The position numbers and the translations under genes are program-made. From Semisulcospira habei (taxonomy: Eukaryota > Mollusca > Gastropoda > Semisulcospiridae): 64,000 nucleotides of DNA. The notes beneath the pieces are model-generated. The model did not search any database and was not told the origin of the DNA. It saw only the letters and a program-made list of their open reading frames with translations. Below, one piece after another: positions 20,470-31,764 of the stretch (position 1 is the stretch's first letter; every line of letters starts with the position of its first letter). Location: NCBI GenBank assembly GCA_036245525.1, contig BTPG01000007.1:128899449-128963448 (forward strand), read 5' to 3'.

Positions 20470-20585
20470 CATGTACGGCAGAGCCTGTTCTGAGCGGCCA
20501 CCTTTATGAGAGAGACCCCTGTCATTCAAGACCACCATTTAGCTGGCTGTTGCTACCTAAATGATGGTCCTTAATAACAAGTGAC
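20470..20585. mobile_element. Partial MITE of the AACCTGTT...CGACCACC family
   Basis: GCCTGTTCTGAGCGGCCACCTTTATGAGAGA, then the small foldback ACCACCATTTAGCTGGCTGT/TGCTACCTAAATGATGGT, as in the elements at 22230, 38936 and 48812. Confidence 0.65.
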
Positions 20586-20866
20586 AATCCCCCCACCCCC
20601 CTCTTTAAGATTAATCTTGAGAGACAGCACCTTTCTTTTATGACACCTTTCTTGCAACAACAACAACAAAAAATGATGACAAAAACAGGGTCCACTGTAA
20701 TCTAAGGACGTAAAGCGGACAAAACGGGTCGTGTTCTCAGTAAGCTTTGCAGCCACCAGCATTCATAATACACCAACGCCTCTTTCGCTGATGGCGCTCA
20801 TGAAGACAAAGACGAAGAAAAAAGTCCCTACCCTCCCCCCCCCCTTTTTTTTTCTCCAATTTAACT

Positions 20867-20930
20867 GCGAGGCATAGATTCTCATGAGCCCCTGCTATCG
20901 CAGGGGCTCATGAGAATCTATGCCTCTTGC
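20867..20930. repeat. PAL-A palindrome (CCCCTGC type)
   Basis: Full stem, loop TATC. The left outer end is shortened to GCGAGGCA. Confidence 0.88.
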
Positions 20931-21241
20931 TGGCACTGCTTTGCAGAATTTACATCCCCTAATAAGGCAGTCTCCTGGCTTTAAGTCTATCACCGCAGGA
21001 GACAGGGAAATAAGACAGAGGTCGTCTTCTCATGCCGTCTGGCCATAAAGCAAAGCTGCTGATACAAGCACGAGGCAACTTCAACAAGCTCGGTTTTCAC
21101 TGCTGCGATAACGATGGACGCAAACTGGCCGTGCGCGTGGCAATGCAAGAATGCGGAACATGCTTGCGCTCCAGCAAATAAAACTAAAAATAATAATAAT
21201 AATAGCTATTATTATATTATTATTATTATTATTATTAGCAA
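20931..21241. other. No gene; (AAT)n tract
   Basis: An AAT/ATT trinucleotide tract at 21187-21237 precedes the pogo-like element. Confidence 0.5.
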
Positions 21242-21415
21242 TACAGTCGACTTCGCTTACAAGGGCGGATATAACAGATGTCGGATATACAACACTTTCA
21301 GAGGCCACGACAGCACTTTTTGTGTCCTAATCAAGTTACTTCGCTTTTAATGAACTTCGCTTATAATAAACTGTGGGTCCCTGGCGAACTCTGTTATATT
21401 CGAAGTTTACTGTAG
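21242..21415. mobile_element. Tc1-mariner/pogo-like MITE
   Basis: Ends TACAGTCGACTTCGCTTA and CGAAGTTTACTGTA are inverted with TA at the tips. The internal motif CTTCGCTTATAA is typical of pogo/Tigger-derived elements (family knowledge). No transposase frame. Confidence 0.7.
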
Positions 21416-21816
21416 TAATAAATTTTAGCGCATTCTGTGAAATGATTTGAACTGAAATAAGTTTGCGAAATCATTTCAAGCAAATCTTTTAACAAATTGC
21501 TTGAATTGCGTCAAAAGTGTTCAATACTTCTGTACAGTAATTATCACAGATATACAATATATTTGTCTCACTGAACCTAATAAATACAAACTAATCCAAG
21601 TATCAATATTTAATCCCCCTCAACACACCTTCAATCAAAAGACTTCCACAATAAATCGTTCGCTCGCCGTCTCCCACGAGGAGTCCAATTTAAAGACGGG
21701 GGGGTAAAAAGTTCGCCAGCTGAATTCGTTTCATTTGGGAATAAAAACGGGCGTGCTTGTGAATAATCCTACCACACTTATGTTCTGCAAACTATCTCAG
21801 TCGACTACTATAATCT
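21416..21816. other. No recognisable gene or repeat
   Basis: AT-rich; AATGATTTGAACTGAAATAA and AAATCATTTCAAGCAAAT form a weak inverted repeat at about 21440-21487. Confidence 0.35.
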
Positions 21817-21882
21817 GCAAGAGGCATAGATCCTCATGAGCCCCCGCAATCGCGTGGGCTCACGAGAATCTATGCCTCTTGC
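21817..21882. repeat. PAL-A palindrome
   Basis: Stem CCCCCGCAATCGCG-TGGG has one unpaired change. Confidence 0.85.
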
Positions 21883-21962
21883 TCACAGACGTTTAAATTT
21901 ACGTTTTTGACGGCGAATGCTTTTGCTGTTGGGAATCGACTCGACTATTTTAGCTGCGATCA

Positions 21963-22028
21963 GCAAGAGGCACAGATTATCGTGAGTCCCCGCGGCAGCG
22001 GGGACTCGCGAGAATCTACGCCTCTTGT
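21963..22028. repeat. PAL-A palindrome with compensated stem change
   Basis: GAGTCCCCGC faces GCGGGGACTC where most copies have GAGCCCC/GGGGCTC, so both strands carry the change. Confidence 0.85.
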
Positions 22029-22229
22029 GCATAAACGTGAGATCATTTATATCTTTGCCGTCTACACTTTAGCTTGTATGGATTTAATCAAAGACTTATT
22101 GTTATTCTCTGACGGAGCAAGTTAAGTCCCACTGAAGTACACTGCAGTATTGAACACACGACACAGAGAAATGGCTCAAAAAGAACACTTTTCTTTTTCA
22201 AACTGCGCCTCTTCATTTCACTGTACAGC

Positions 22230-22381
22230 ATGCAGAACCTGTTTACAGCGACCACCCTTATGAGAGATCACATGTCGTTAAAGACTAAAGTGCCCTTCAA
22301 GACTTCTCTTGAAAGAGCACCCGTCCTTAACGACCATTATTTTCTCTCCAGCAAGAAAAGGTGACTGCTCAGAACAGGTTA
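22230..22381. mobile_element. MITE, AACCTGTT...AACAGGTT family
   Basis: Ends GAACCTGTTTACAGCGACCACC and AGGTGACTGCTCAGAACAGGTT are inverted. The internal foldback CTTCAAGACTTCTCTTGAAAG and paired CGTTAAAGAC/CCTTAACGAC are seen. No coding capacity. Confidence 0.7.
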
Positions 22382-22387
22382 GACCAT

Positions 22388-22460
22388 CAAGAGGCACAGA
22401 GTCTCATAGTACCCCGAAGCTTGTACTGCAGCAGTTCATTAACATCTTTGCCTCTCGCTG
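22388..22460. repeat. PAL-A, degraded
   Basis: CAAGAGGCACAGAGTCTCAT and CATCTTTGCCTCTCGC outer arms remain; the inner stem is scrambled. Confidence 0.6.
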
Positions 22461-22516
22461 ACCGAGAAGCACTGGAAGAATGTGGTTGTCATGTCATACT
22501 CAAAGCGCTGGAAAAA

Positions 22517-22517
<1 letters not shown>

Positions 22518-22550
<33 letters not shown>

Positions 22551-22562
22551 GGGGGGGGGGGG
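22518..22562. repeat. (GT)n followed by poly-G
   Basis: About 28 bp GT then about 14 G. Confidence 0.9.
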
Positions 22563-22613
22563 TGACAAGTGTAAATCAAATTTATTTCTATAGAATGTAT
22601 CGATGAATGAAGG

Positions 22614-22687
22614 CACACTGGTTGTCTCCCTCGATTCGCTAACGCCTCAGTGTCGGCGTTAGCGAATCGAGGGAGACAACCAGTGTG
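22614..22687. repeat. FB-E palindrome, copy 1
   Basis: CACACTGGTTGTCTCCCTCG with ATTCGCTAACGCC pairs perfectly with the right arm. The loop is about 7 bp (TCAGTGT). Confidence 0.9.
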
Positions 22688-22689
22688 GG

Positions 22690-23573
22690 ATGACACATGT
22701 ATACGTCCCTACTCTGCTTTATCTCTGTTGTGTCAAGGGTCAAATGGATGGCGTTATTGATGTGCACAATGAATATTCGGTTTACGCCGCAACAATTTCC
22801 GAATGCTGTATACATATGGTAATAAAGGTTATAAAGATTCTTTTCGGAAAGGGGAGGCGTGGGGAGAGGCGAGAGAGGCGTGGGGAAGGGAGGGGGGGGG
22901 GGTGTTGCGTGGTCGTTCGTTTACATAGTAAGTTTGTTCGGTAGGTTAATTGGCTAATTGGTCTTCCGCTCCAGTGAAAGACCTGTCGTAATAAATATCG
23001 TAGTTTGTTCTGTTTCGTGGGGTTTTGTGTGTGGGTGTGCGTGTGTGGGGGGGGGGGTGGGGGGAAGAGGGGGGGGGTTGGTTGGTTGTTGTTCTTGTTG
23101 CTATTGTTTTTTTTTTAATTTCTTATTTCTATTTATTCATCTTTCCACCCGCCCCCCCCCCCCCCACCTTTTTTTTTTTTTTTTTTTTTTTTTTGGGGGG
23201 GGGGGGGGGGGGGCGGGGAGTTTGATGTTAAAATGATATCTGAAGAAAATGTCCACTAATACAATAAGCAAACATAAGTCGTGAAAGTCCCACGACAAAT
23301 CACAATTCCCTCAGAAATCATTCTGTCAACAAGAAAAAAGCCATAACTGCCATACACAAAACACACACTCGTATTTTCTTTTCCTTTGTGTCCTTGAAGT
23401 TTAATCTCCCAGAAGAATAAATCAAACCTACAATTGCACATAATCTCCCCCTCTTTAACGGCAGCTCCAAAAATCGATACCGCATTCGTTGGTCTACACC
23501 CGGATCACTCTCTCAACCCAAGGAGCAGCTGAAGCCAGTCAGGTATGGATTCTCGGTAGCCAACCGCGTTAGA
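22690..23573. other. No gene; several homopolymer runs
   Basis: G-runs at 22889-22900, 23047-23080 and 23195-23216; C-run at 23153-23165; T-run at 23169-23194. 23217-23573 shows nothing recognisable. Confidence 0.45.
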
Positions 23574-23638
23574 CAAGAGGCATAGATTCTCATGAGCCCC
23601 TGCGTTCGCAGGGGCTCATGAGAATCCATGCCTCTTGC
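23574..23638. repeat. PAL-A palindrome (CCCCTGC type)
   Basis: One mismatch between arms (CATAGATTC against GAATCCATG). Loop GTTC. Confidence 0.9.
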
Positions 23639-24345
23639 AGTGAAAGAGCCGGCCGCTGAGGGAAAAAAAAATCAATGCCGAGGAAGTTCGCATGCCAACA
23701 GATCGCGTGGTCGGCCAGACAAACCAGAGCAGCGGTCGACTGAAACCCGCACTATCTCCTTCACGTGAGGAACCCAGATATAACTCCACTGACTCTCTGC
23801 GCTGCCACCGGTACTTACCAGTTCACAGTTGTAGCTGGGTTTTTTAATTTAAAAAATAAAATAAAATATTAAATTACAAAAAACGGTGCCTATCGTGTGT
23901 ATGCTAATGCAGCCACCAGTACTGCTTTAAACTACCAGTGGTTGCATGCACACGAGTAAGAAAATAAGAAGTTACCTCGCCTACACTTTCAAAAACGGCA
24001 TGCTCTTACGCTCAGTCTGTTCGATTGGACGGAGCATTTCTGCAAGCTCTCAACGTACTGAGGTTCACGAACACCTATGCTCCCTACAGATGATGGGAGG
24101 CTTGCAGTGAGCGTCCTAGTGCTACATCTAATCGAACAGGCTGTGAAATACTAACGGAAGTCTGTGTCTACAGATCCCCTGCCTGCAGGGAATAGGCAGC
24201 GCCACAGAAAAGGCTGGGATAGTCAGTCTTTCGCGGACAGCAAGTTGCGTTCTTCCTTTCCTTCCATAAAACTTTTAAATTCTAAAGAAATTATTTCCGA
24301 TATATATCAATAACGGCCTTTCCCACGTCTCACAGAAAATATTTA
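23639..24345. other. No recognisable gene or repeat
   Basis: Nothing supported here beyond a diffuse inverted pair CAGTCTGTTCGATT (24012) and AATCGAACAGGCTG (24129). Confidence 0.35.
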
Positions 24346-24422
24346 AACTCATTCGAGACGTGTCGCATACGGAGACTCGGCTAAGCCGCGTCTCCGTATG
24401 CGACACGTCTCGAAATGAGTTA
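24346..24422. repeat. FB-F palindrome, simple copy
   Basis: AACTCATT-CGAGACGTGTCGCATACGG pairs with CCGTATGCGACACGTCTCG-AAATGAGTT. Loop about 13 bp. Confidence 0.88.
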
Positions 24423-24562
24423 GCGTTCAAAGGAGTCAAGATTACCCACGTTTGATCTCCTGCTAAATAAATCCGAAAGTTGGATGACCTCCATGATTTT
24501 CATAGTATCACTGTCTGCTCCATGGCAGGCTTTGACTGCCAACACTCGCCAATACAACGGGT

Positions 24563-24835
24563 TAGCAATGTTGTCTTGCCTCAATTAAGACTTTTCTACC
24601 CCTGTCTATTGACAATCCGTGCGAGTAAGGCACACGTACCAGAGGTTTCCTTTCCGCTGCTGTTTGAGCTCAACGGAAGGAATTCTCCTGCTTACAAAGG
24701 AGAAAAAAAAAGAGCACAAACGTCAAAAAATGTACGACCTTTAAACGTCATAATTCAAGTTAGCCCTTTCGGCAAGCATGACTGTGAGACATTAAAACAT
24801 TTATAAAGGAGACGTTATTAACCCTATTCACCCTT
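24563..24835. repeat. Dispersed repeat J, copy 1
   Basis: GTTGTCTTGCCTCAATTAAG, ACTTTTCTACCCCTGTC and CGTACCAGAGGTTTCCTTTC match 37508-37600 closely; the remainder matches weakly. Nature unknown. Confidence 0.55.
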
Positions 24836-25546
24836 TACTGAATGGCTTTACTGACTGGAGTATGGCGCTTTAAGTTATCTGAACCTTCGCTTCTTCGGCT
24901 TACCCTAGGCGGAAAATAGCGGAGGTATGAGTTTTGAGAGTCCCTATAACAACGCTCACACGCGGGCTGTCGGCAGCGCGTTTTGTCGAGGTGATTCCTG
25001 CAGGGTCTGTTAAACACAGGGGAAAAAAGAAAACCGTATTTCCTAGTTCTGACGTACTGCATCTGACAAAACAAAGTATCGCTGGTAACTTCTTTTCTTT
25101 TTCTTTTTTTATCAAAGCGTAAAAAATAAAAAAAATTAAAAAAAAAAAAACCAACAACGCAGCGTACAAGTCAAGCAGATCTCAAATCTCACACAACTTT
25201 TTTAAAGTGCTTCAGTGCTGACATGATGTACAGTTACGGCCCTTAGCGTAAGTGTGTACACAAATCTGTTTGCAAACCCTAATCAGCACGAAACGCAGGT
25301 CCTCATGTGAATGTACTTAATTACTTGCTCTCTTCCTAGCAGGAGCCAGCAACCAGTAGGTCTATGTTCTTCTCACGCTGGAAGTATCCCAGGGCTTCAG
25401 CCAAGGACTAAAGTATCCCCTCTCGCCGGCCAGTGTGTTTGCGGCACGCAGTCTAGACAGCCAATAACACTAAGCCTTACAAAACTTAACGTTGTATTCT
25501 CATCCCCCAAAATCTCCTCCACCAGAGTAACACCAATGAATATTCA
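24836..25546. other. No gene; MITE-D fragment
   Basis: GCTGTCGGCAGCGCGTTTTG...GATTCCTGCAGG (24966-25005) resembles part of MITE-D. The rest is unrecognised. Confidence 0.4.
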
Positions 25547-25614
25547 CCAAGAGGCATAGATGTTCATGAGCCCCCGCGTGAAGCGGGGACTCATGAGGAT
25601 CTATGTCTTTTGCA
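25547..25614. repeat. PAL-A palindrome
   Basis: Stem CATGAGCCCCCGCG against GCGGGGACTCATGAG; three mismatches. Confidence 0.85.
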
Positions 25615-27442
25615 GATGAACAAATTTCACACCGATGTGTTTCCCCCTTAAGTTTAGAACCTAAAAAACGACCGCAGTTCCCAAAAAAGACGCTTGACAC
25701 GTATGTTGCAACTGTACCTCGAGTGAAAGCCTAATTTGTTGGGTTCCCGTCATATTTCTTAAAAGCGATAACCTGAAAGTTGTTTGCGTTTTTTCCCTCC
25801 GTTGAAGCACTGGATACACCAGACAAAACAAATTCACTTCCCTTCACCGTTTTGAAGCAAGGCTGAATTGCGCTAACTTTACTAAGCTGTAAGATATTCT
25901 TTAGTAAAGTGTGCGTGAATATGTGCACATTGATTCCGTTTCAGACTAAAAGAACAGCAAAGATGAATTGAACTGTGGCAATCATTTTTAAACTCTGACC
26001 TCACATACAAGAGTGATACATACATCACAAATCATGAAATCAAAGCTCTCCAGCCATAATTAATTTGCCAAATATTACATCATTTAAATACATGTAATTA
26101 CATTAATTTAGTTAATCTTGTTTCGTTGCGGCTGACTTGGCGGTCCTTGTTGTCAGAATAATTATGCTTATTATGCGATAGATTTATCTTATTTTACTTA
26201 CTTAGATGTGTGTGCATATTTAGTAAAAAGGACTGCTATACATATGTGTGGTTTGGTATTTTAGAGTCTGCTTGATTGTGTATGTATGTTTTATGTGTTG
26301 ATCTTCACCTAGACGCTTGTCAGTTATGCCGCAAAAAAATTCCTAATGTTTATGCATATGGCAATAAAGTAGATACACGTATCTTATCTTATGATTTTAT
26401 TTTATACATGAAATAACCAGTAGCAACTCGCCCTTTTCACTTAATCCGCCAAAACTACTATTAATCGGAAGCAACGATTCTTTCAGTGATTCTACAGACG
26501 AAGACCACAAGCTTCAAAGTGGCAAGCAGAGAATACGGATTTTCGATTGAAACTTCAATTATAAACGAAATAAAAAGTAGCAACTCTCTTTCCACTCAAT
26601 CCGCCAACCATACTATTAATCGAAAATAACGATTCTTTCAGTGAATTTATGTTGTGGGTCAACAGGGCAATTAGGTTACGCCCCCTTTTCACACACTCTT
26701 CTCTATTAGCCTCTTGCAACACAAAGTTATGAACGAAGAACATTTCTGCCCCCACACAAAATCCACGTAGAGCCAGCAATTTATAAACAAATTGTCTGTT
26801 AGCGTTTTCCGCAACACTCTAATGTCGTCTGCAAGCCTGCAGACAACTGTGCACATGCCTCATATAAGGCTGCCAAAAACACAATAGGTCAAGTAAAATT
26901 ACCCAAATGTTGCTCTTTTTCACACCACCTGTCATGCCTTTTGCTGCTCAAAACGCCCAAAAAGGCATCAAAAAAAAAATGTAAGTTTTACACCCCAAAA
27001 CAATTGCAAAAAGGGAGGAAATGTTTTTAACTATTTCTTGCGGAAAAGTTACTACATGCACCGGAAGCAATTGTACAGCCGAAGACTGCAAGCTTGCAAG
27101 TGGAAGAATACGGGTTTTCAGTTGAAACTGCAAGTGACATCTCTCCTTTTCTCCCACCATCTGCTACAAAGAAAGCTGTTCTACACTGTTGACCACACGC
27201 TGGCAAGCACATGACGCAAGGACTTTCAAATGAAATGGCAAATATTGAAATAACCACTCTCCCGCCTAAAACCCGGACTGCGGCCATCAAGACGATAATG
27301 ATGATCACCGAGGGCTAAATAACAGACTCCTCGCCAAGATGATAATTACGGAGCGTGGCTTCCTGCGACCATCCAGCACGCTTCGATAACCGCCTATGGC
27401 GCTCACTCACAAAAGATGCAGCCAGCTCAATCACACCTACCT
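25615..27442. other. No gene; diverged direct repeats
   Basis: 26409-26499 and 26567-26647 repeat AAGTAGCAACTC, CACTCAATCCGCCAA and AACGATTCTTTCAGTGA. A third partial block (27078-27135) repeats the AAGAC...AAGCTT...CAAGTGG...GAATACGG...TTTCGATTGAAACT segment at 26500-26560. This is an old tandem array. No frame is credible. Confidence 0.5.
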
Positions 27443-27508
27443 ACAAGAGGCACAGATTCTCATAGGCCCCTGCTGTCGCAGGGGCTCATGAGAATCTTTG
27501 CCTCTTGC
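27443..27508. repeat. PAL-A palindrome (CCCCTGC type)
   Basis: Loop TGTC. Right arm CTTTGCC against left GGCACAG. Confidence 0.88.
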
Positions 27509-28046
27509 TAGGTTAATGTATCTCGTTCCTGTCGCTCCCACACCAAAACACTCGCCGATCGACCACGCTTCAGTGACTACTGATAGCGGTAAGCTGGTAA
27601 ACAGAATGGCGCGTCATTACTTCTACGTGTTTTCAGGGTTCTATATGGTTCAATACTATTAACAATGAAAGAGTGAAATCATAATAAATAGGTAACTTTT
27701 AATGAAATTGGAGATGTGAAGCAAAATTCAGACAGTAATGTTTACCTTCTGTATTTGTATGCCGAAGATTAGTCATTATAATCGAAGTGCTCATAAATCT
27801 ACAGTCGTAAAATTAATTGGAACAACAAGATACAAAACTGACAAGCAACCTCAATGTGACAACTGACATACATGCACGCACGTACGCAGGCAAACACGTG
27901 TCACACGACACAACTCGACAACGCACACCACACGATACACCACACCACACCACACCACACACACACACACGACACAACACGACACCACATTTCTACCACA
28001 AAACAAGTCGTGATAATGTAAATGACAGACACTGATGACATTTTAT
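27509..28046. other. No gene; CA-rich stretch
   Basis: 27900-27990 is an irregular CACAC/CACGACA repeat. Confidence 0.4.
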
Positions 28047-28091
28047 CGAGCCGCCGGTCAGCCTACAAGTTCATGGCTGACTTGCGGCTCG
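28047..28091. repeat. Single hairpin
   Basis: CGAGCCGCCGGTCAGCC pairs with GGCTGACTTGCGGCTCG (15 of 17). Loop 11 bp. No second copy in the window. Confidence 0.7.
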
Positions 28092-28163
28092 CAAAAATAG
28101 CACTGATCGTAAATAACCGCCACCACCCAATATCCTCTACAACACGGACACAAAATTGAACGG

Positions 28164-28205
28164 ACAAGAGGCACAGGTGGCTCATGAGGATCTATGCCTC
28201 CAGCA
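28164..28205. repeat. PAL-A with deleted centre
   Basis: CAAGAGGCACAG joins GTGGCTCATGAGGATCTATG directly. Confidence 0.7.
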
Positions 28206-28638
28206 GATCAATAGACGACGCTGGCCGCTCGAGGCTGTTCTGCGTCACAAGATGTATTGCGCGGAACACAAAACTAGTCTATCAAACCTGACAGTATCAT
28301 CCACTTTTGTCGGCAGACTGCAAAACGTATCCTTACGCCAATTGGTATCCACACAGTGACAGACAGCTTCAACAACGAGCCAGCCTCTCATAACAGCAAC
28401 ACACGGCTGCTTCTAGCTTTAGAGCTACGCGTGGGGTATCTAGTTCGAACTGCAAACCACTTACCTGCAACAGAAAAATAGAAGACAACGTAATGTTTAG
28501 ACGGTTGTAAAATGACGACACAATGCATTAAAACATGAGGAGTCCAAATGAAAATATGTATATTTCTTCACATTAATGTCGACTGCCACTCCCCGTGACA
28601 CCAACTTTCCCCTCCAGCCACCATAACATTGCGGTGCA
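28206..28638. other. No recognisable gene or repeat
   Basis: Nothing supported here. Confidence 0.35.
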
Positions 28639-28813
28639 TTTAACCCAATTAACACCACGGACATATTTCCAAAATGTTGGGTGTCACCGAACGACCATGT
28701 ACCAGTTGCAGGAGATGGATCGACCGTGATAATTCACGGGCAGTGCCAGATCAGCTTGTCGCCTGAATTATGGTCGATCCATCTGCTGATGTGCGTCGGG
28801 GCTAAATGGGACA
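28639..28813. mobile_element. MITE-B (B2), core right arm lost
   Basis: TTAACCCAATTAACACC to GTCGGGGCTAAATGGGACAA. The core goes from CTTGTCGCCTGAATTATGGT straight into the right flank. Confidence 0.75.
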
Positions 28814-28904
28814 AGGTATAATAGACCTCATATAGTGCATTGACCACAAGAACTCAGCAACCCACAGGAGCTGAATGCACAATGGCAACGCAAAACTCAT
28901 GACA

Positions 28905-29632
28905 TTAACCCATATCATACTGAGGCTAAAAGCTTCAAATTTGTACTCTGCCATATGCAAGCTCCCCGCTCGCCTGCGTACGGTCGCCGCCCATCAAAAT
29001 AAATAGGGCGCCCAGGGAGGTTTAGCACCCATCGTCCGTGCACTCCCTGGGAAACGGAGGGTACAACACCCCCCTCCAGCGAAATACAAAAACATTACAG
29101 GGGGGTTAGTAAAAATCAACCCCCCTCAAACCAAAGGGTTAGAGCCGGCGGGGCCAAAGAGAACCGGGCCTTGGACTGTGACCATCATCAAAAGAGGGAA
29201 AAAGAGCACACCACCCACCAAACAAGACGGGAGGCGCAAGCACGACAGAGGAGCCAAGGGTCCGCACGGGCACGGGCTCTTCCCAACGACCCAGCCACCT
29301 GGGGCGCGGGCAGACATGATGAAGGAAAAGAACGCAGTGTCGCGCGAGCGACAGCGACGAGCAACCAAAGATAGACCAGCACCCCCCCAACCCCAAGGCC
29401 CACCCCCCCCCCCCCCCCCCCTGGACGAAATCAGCGAAAGCTGGAAGTCCCGATCCCTGTTAAAGAATTGATTGATTGATATGCAAGCTACATTATAGTA
29501 CTAACAGATAAGTATACAGACCAATGGCTTTAGTTCAAGGGTGGTGCCAGAATAGCTATTCTGGCACCACCCTTGAACTATTTTCGTCACACTTATTTCA
29601 CACACTGGTGTATTCTGAATGATAAGGGTTAA
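28905..29632. mobile_element. MITE-B (B3) interrupted by a 515 bp insert
   Basis: TTAACCCATATCATACTGAG to AATGATAAGGGTTAA. The core (29529-29585) has lost its GGCGCC centre. The insert lies in the left flank between CCATATGCAAGCT copies. Confidence 0.8.
28964..29478 (+). mobile_element. SINE-like insert with (ATTG)n tail
   Basis: Flanked by an 11 bp duplication ATATGCAAGCT (28953-28963, 29479-29489) and ending GTTAAAGAATTGATTGATTG. It is GC-rich, with a C-run at 29402-29421. Short frames exist but none is recognisable, and I see no tRNA boxes. A short non-LTR element is the most economical reading. Confidence 0.65.
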
Positions 29633-29840
29633 ATTGTATATACAGATCCACGCACTTTAAGGGCTAGTGGTTTCAGAGATCAGCGAAGTAATCGCGGGAG
29701 AGTCAGTGTAGCTGGGGACTGGTATCGAAAACATTCTGAAAGACTGTTGTACTTTGATGCCATGATCATGTGTCGAGCTTTATGTCGACAGCCATTTGTC
29801 AAATGTGACTGCTGGGTTTTTTCCCAAGGTACGATACAAA

Positions 29841-30126
29841 TCGACCACCACCAGTGGTCTTCGCTTGCTGCGGACCGTGACACCTGGCGCTCCACCATTT
29901 ACAAGGCAGCTGTCTCCTTTGAGGACTCTCACAGAGCTAGCCTTAAGGACAAGCGGCTCAGGAGAAAAAACAGAGATGCCGCAGCTCAGAACCCCGGCCA
30001 TACCTTCCCCTGCAGCCACTGCGGTCGAACCTGCCTGTCTCGGATTGGCCTCCGCAGCCACGAACAAGCCTGCAGACGTCGTGGGCAACTCCTATAAAAT
30101 CTTCGTTCGCGAAGTCAAGCCAAGAG
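29841..30126 (+). mobile_element. Solo LINE 3' end
   Basis: Nearly identical to 14715-15001 of the LINE at 13318, with a handful of substitutions. It encodes the last ~90 residues, including the C-x2-C-x12-H-x3-C knuckle, to the same stop. A 10 bp duplication ACGATACAAA flanks it (29831-29840, 30127-30136). Extreme 5' truncation, so no activity. Confidence 0.9.
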
Positions 30127-30244
30127 ACGATACAAAACAAAAATGAGCCAATCTTTCAAGTGTTGAAGTCAAGGCAAGCCAAGTAACCAGACATCTACAT
30201 GATCAGCTAACTAGCAACACAACTCCTTCACTCAGCAAATTTAC

Positions 30245-30284
30245 GCAAGAGGCACAGATCCTCATGAGGATCTATGCCTCTTGC
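30245..30284. repeat. PAL-A minimal form, 40 bp
   Basis: Only the outer arms remain, joined at TCATGA; the GC-rich inner stem and loop are gone. One mismatch between arms. Confidence 0.85.
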
Positions 30285-30780
30285 ACACAGATCTAGTCCT
30301 TTCGCTGGCTAAATTCGACGTTAGGCTGTTCTCCTCCGTCGAAGGAGCTTATGAGGTGTCCCATCATGTGTGGCGCACAACAACATGCACTTGACATTTC
30401 TCTTTGGGGATTAGGTCCTACACGATAAGGTGCCAAACAACGCATAACCATCCCCTCGTTAATCAGGCTATACAGAAGCAAGACAAGTGCACTGGTTGCC
30501 ACACAACACGCTGAAATTTCACCTACTCCAAAATGCTGACTGCCGAGCTTGTAATTTTTATTTAATGCAACAAAGAAAAAGGACAGGAAGAATGCAACAA
30601 GCTGTGACGAACAGGGACACAATCTGTTTTCCTGAAATAAAAAAAATAAAACAAACTAGCAAGAACTGTTTTCCTGAATGAAAAAGATTACGACAAACTG
30701 GAGAAAAATGTTTTCATGGAAACAAAATAAAACAAACAGGTTACGGTGTTGAGCTTGTATAAAGTTTCAGTTCAGTTCAG

Positions 30781-30833
<53 letters not shown>

Positions 30834-30896
30834 TATTTAAACAAATCCTGATGGTTAATACTTTCATGTAATACATGCATTTATGTATAGTGTGTG

Positions 30897-30934
<38 letters not shown>

Positions 30935-31174
30935 TATAAGATGAATGTTGCGTGTTACTATTATTTTGTGTCTATAATTTTGTTAATTTTTTTTTTTAAT
31001 TTTTTAAACATTATCGTTGCATGAAATAATGTGTGTAAATATAATTCTTTATTATTATTATATTATTCAACCTATTTTATGTTGTAGATGTTAGCAACGG
31101 CAAATTTGTAAAATGACGATTTGTTTCTGTCAAAACGTTTTACCGATGATAAATAAAGTTTCATCATCATCATC

Positions 31175-31231
<57 letters not shown>

Positions 31232-31380
31232 ATAAACCTGACAATATGTGATGTCCAACTTGTAAAGCTGAGTATTCCTGTTACTTCTTCCTTACTTTAT
31301 TATTATTTTCCTTTTTTTAATGTTTCTTAAGTATTTTGCAAATTTATGAAAAGTAACAGAAGATAACATTGCAATAGTAA
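30285..31380. other. No gene; microsatellites and retroposon-like tail
   Basis: (CT)n at 30783-30830, (GT)n at 30897-30932, (ATC)n then (TC)n at 31161-31228. GATAAATAAAGTTTCATCATC (31147) resembles the AATAAAGTTTCATT tail at 4050. 30540-30630 has nothing recognisable. Confidence 0.5.
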
Positions 31381-31580
31381 TTAAAGGGGCACACCCGACC
31401 TTTTTGAAGGCTTCAGTTCGCAAAAAGCTTTTACTGGGATCCAGTATACACACCCACTTAGACAGTGACCACCCTACTGTCCCACCAAATGCTTTCTTTC
31501 GTCCGTTCAAAGCAAAAAGAGGCCCACCTCGATCTTTTGACGGATGCGTGAGAAGATTGCTTCTGATAGGCGATGGTCGC

Positions 31581-31651
31581 TGACGTCGTAACTATTGTAC
31601 ACGACCTTGGGTCATCTGCATAATTATAATCAATCAGAAACAAGATGGCGG
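31581..31651 (+). promoter_or_regulatory. Possible promoter: CRE-like and YY1-like motifs
   Basis: TGACGTCG (31581-31588) differs by one base from a CRE, and CAAGATGGCGG (31641-31651) matches the YY1 motif often found at animal start codons. No TATA box seen. Inference only. Confidence 0.25.
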
Positions 31652-31737
31652 ACGAACCAGCGAAGAAAAAATTAAAGTGTCATAGAGTCGCGCTGACATT
31701 GACAGACTCGGTAATTGCGGAAGAGAAGAAAGAGGAG
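31645..31737 (+). CDS. Candidate first coding exon, unknown protein
   Basis: ATG at 31645 in the context AACAAGATGGCGG opens a frame of 31 codons beginning MADEPAKKKLKC and ending AEEKKEE. It reaches GAGGAG|GTGAGA, a near-consensus splice donor at 31738; without splicing it reads eight more codons to a stop at 31762-31764. It is rich in Lys and Glu, with no recognisable domain. No downstream exon can be identified, partly because SINE-2 lies at 32425. Alternatives: a remnant first exon of a DNA transposon, or chance. I saw no matching terminal inverted repeat around it. Confidence 0.28.
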
Positions 31738-31764
31738 GTGAGACAAGATACCCCTAAGTAGAAT

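Noticed and set aside
24480..24806. 108-residue open frame
   Set aside because: Lies over dispersed repeat J; the second copy (37508) does not keep the frame.
29126..29471. Overlapping Pro/Arg-rich frames
   Set aside because: All lie inside the GC-rich SINE-like insert with a target-site duplication; several frames are open at once.
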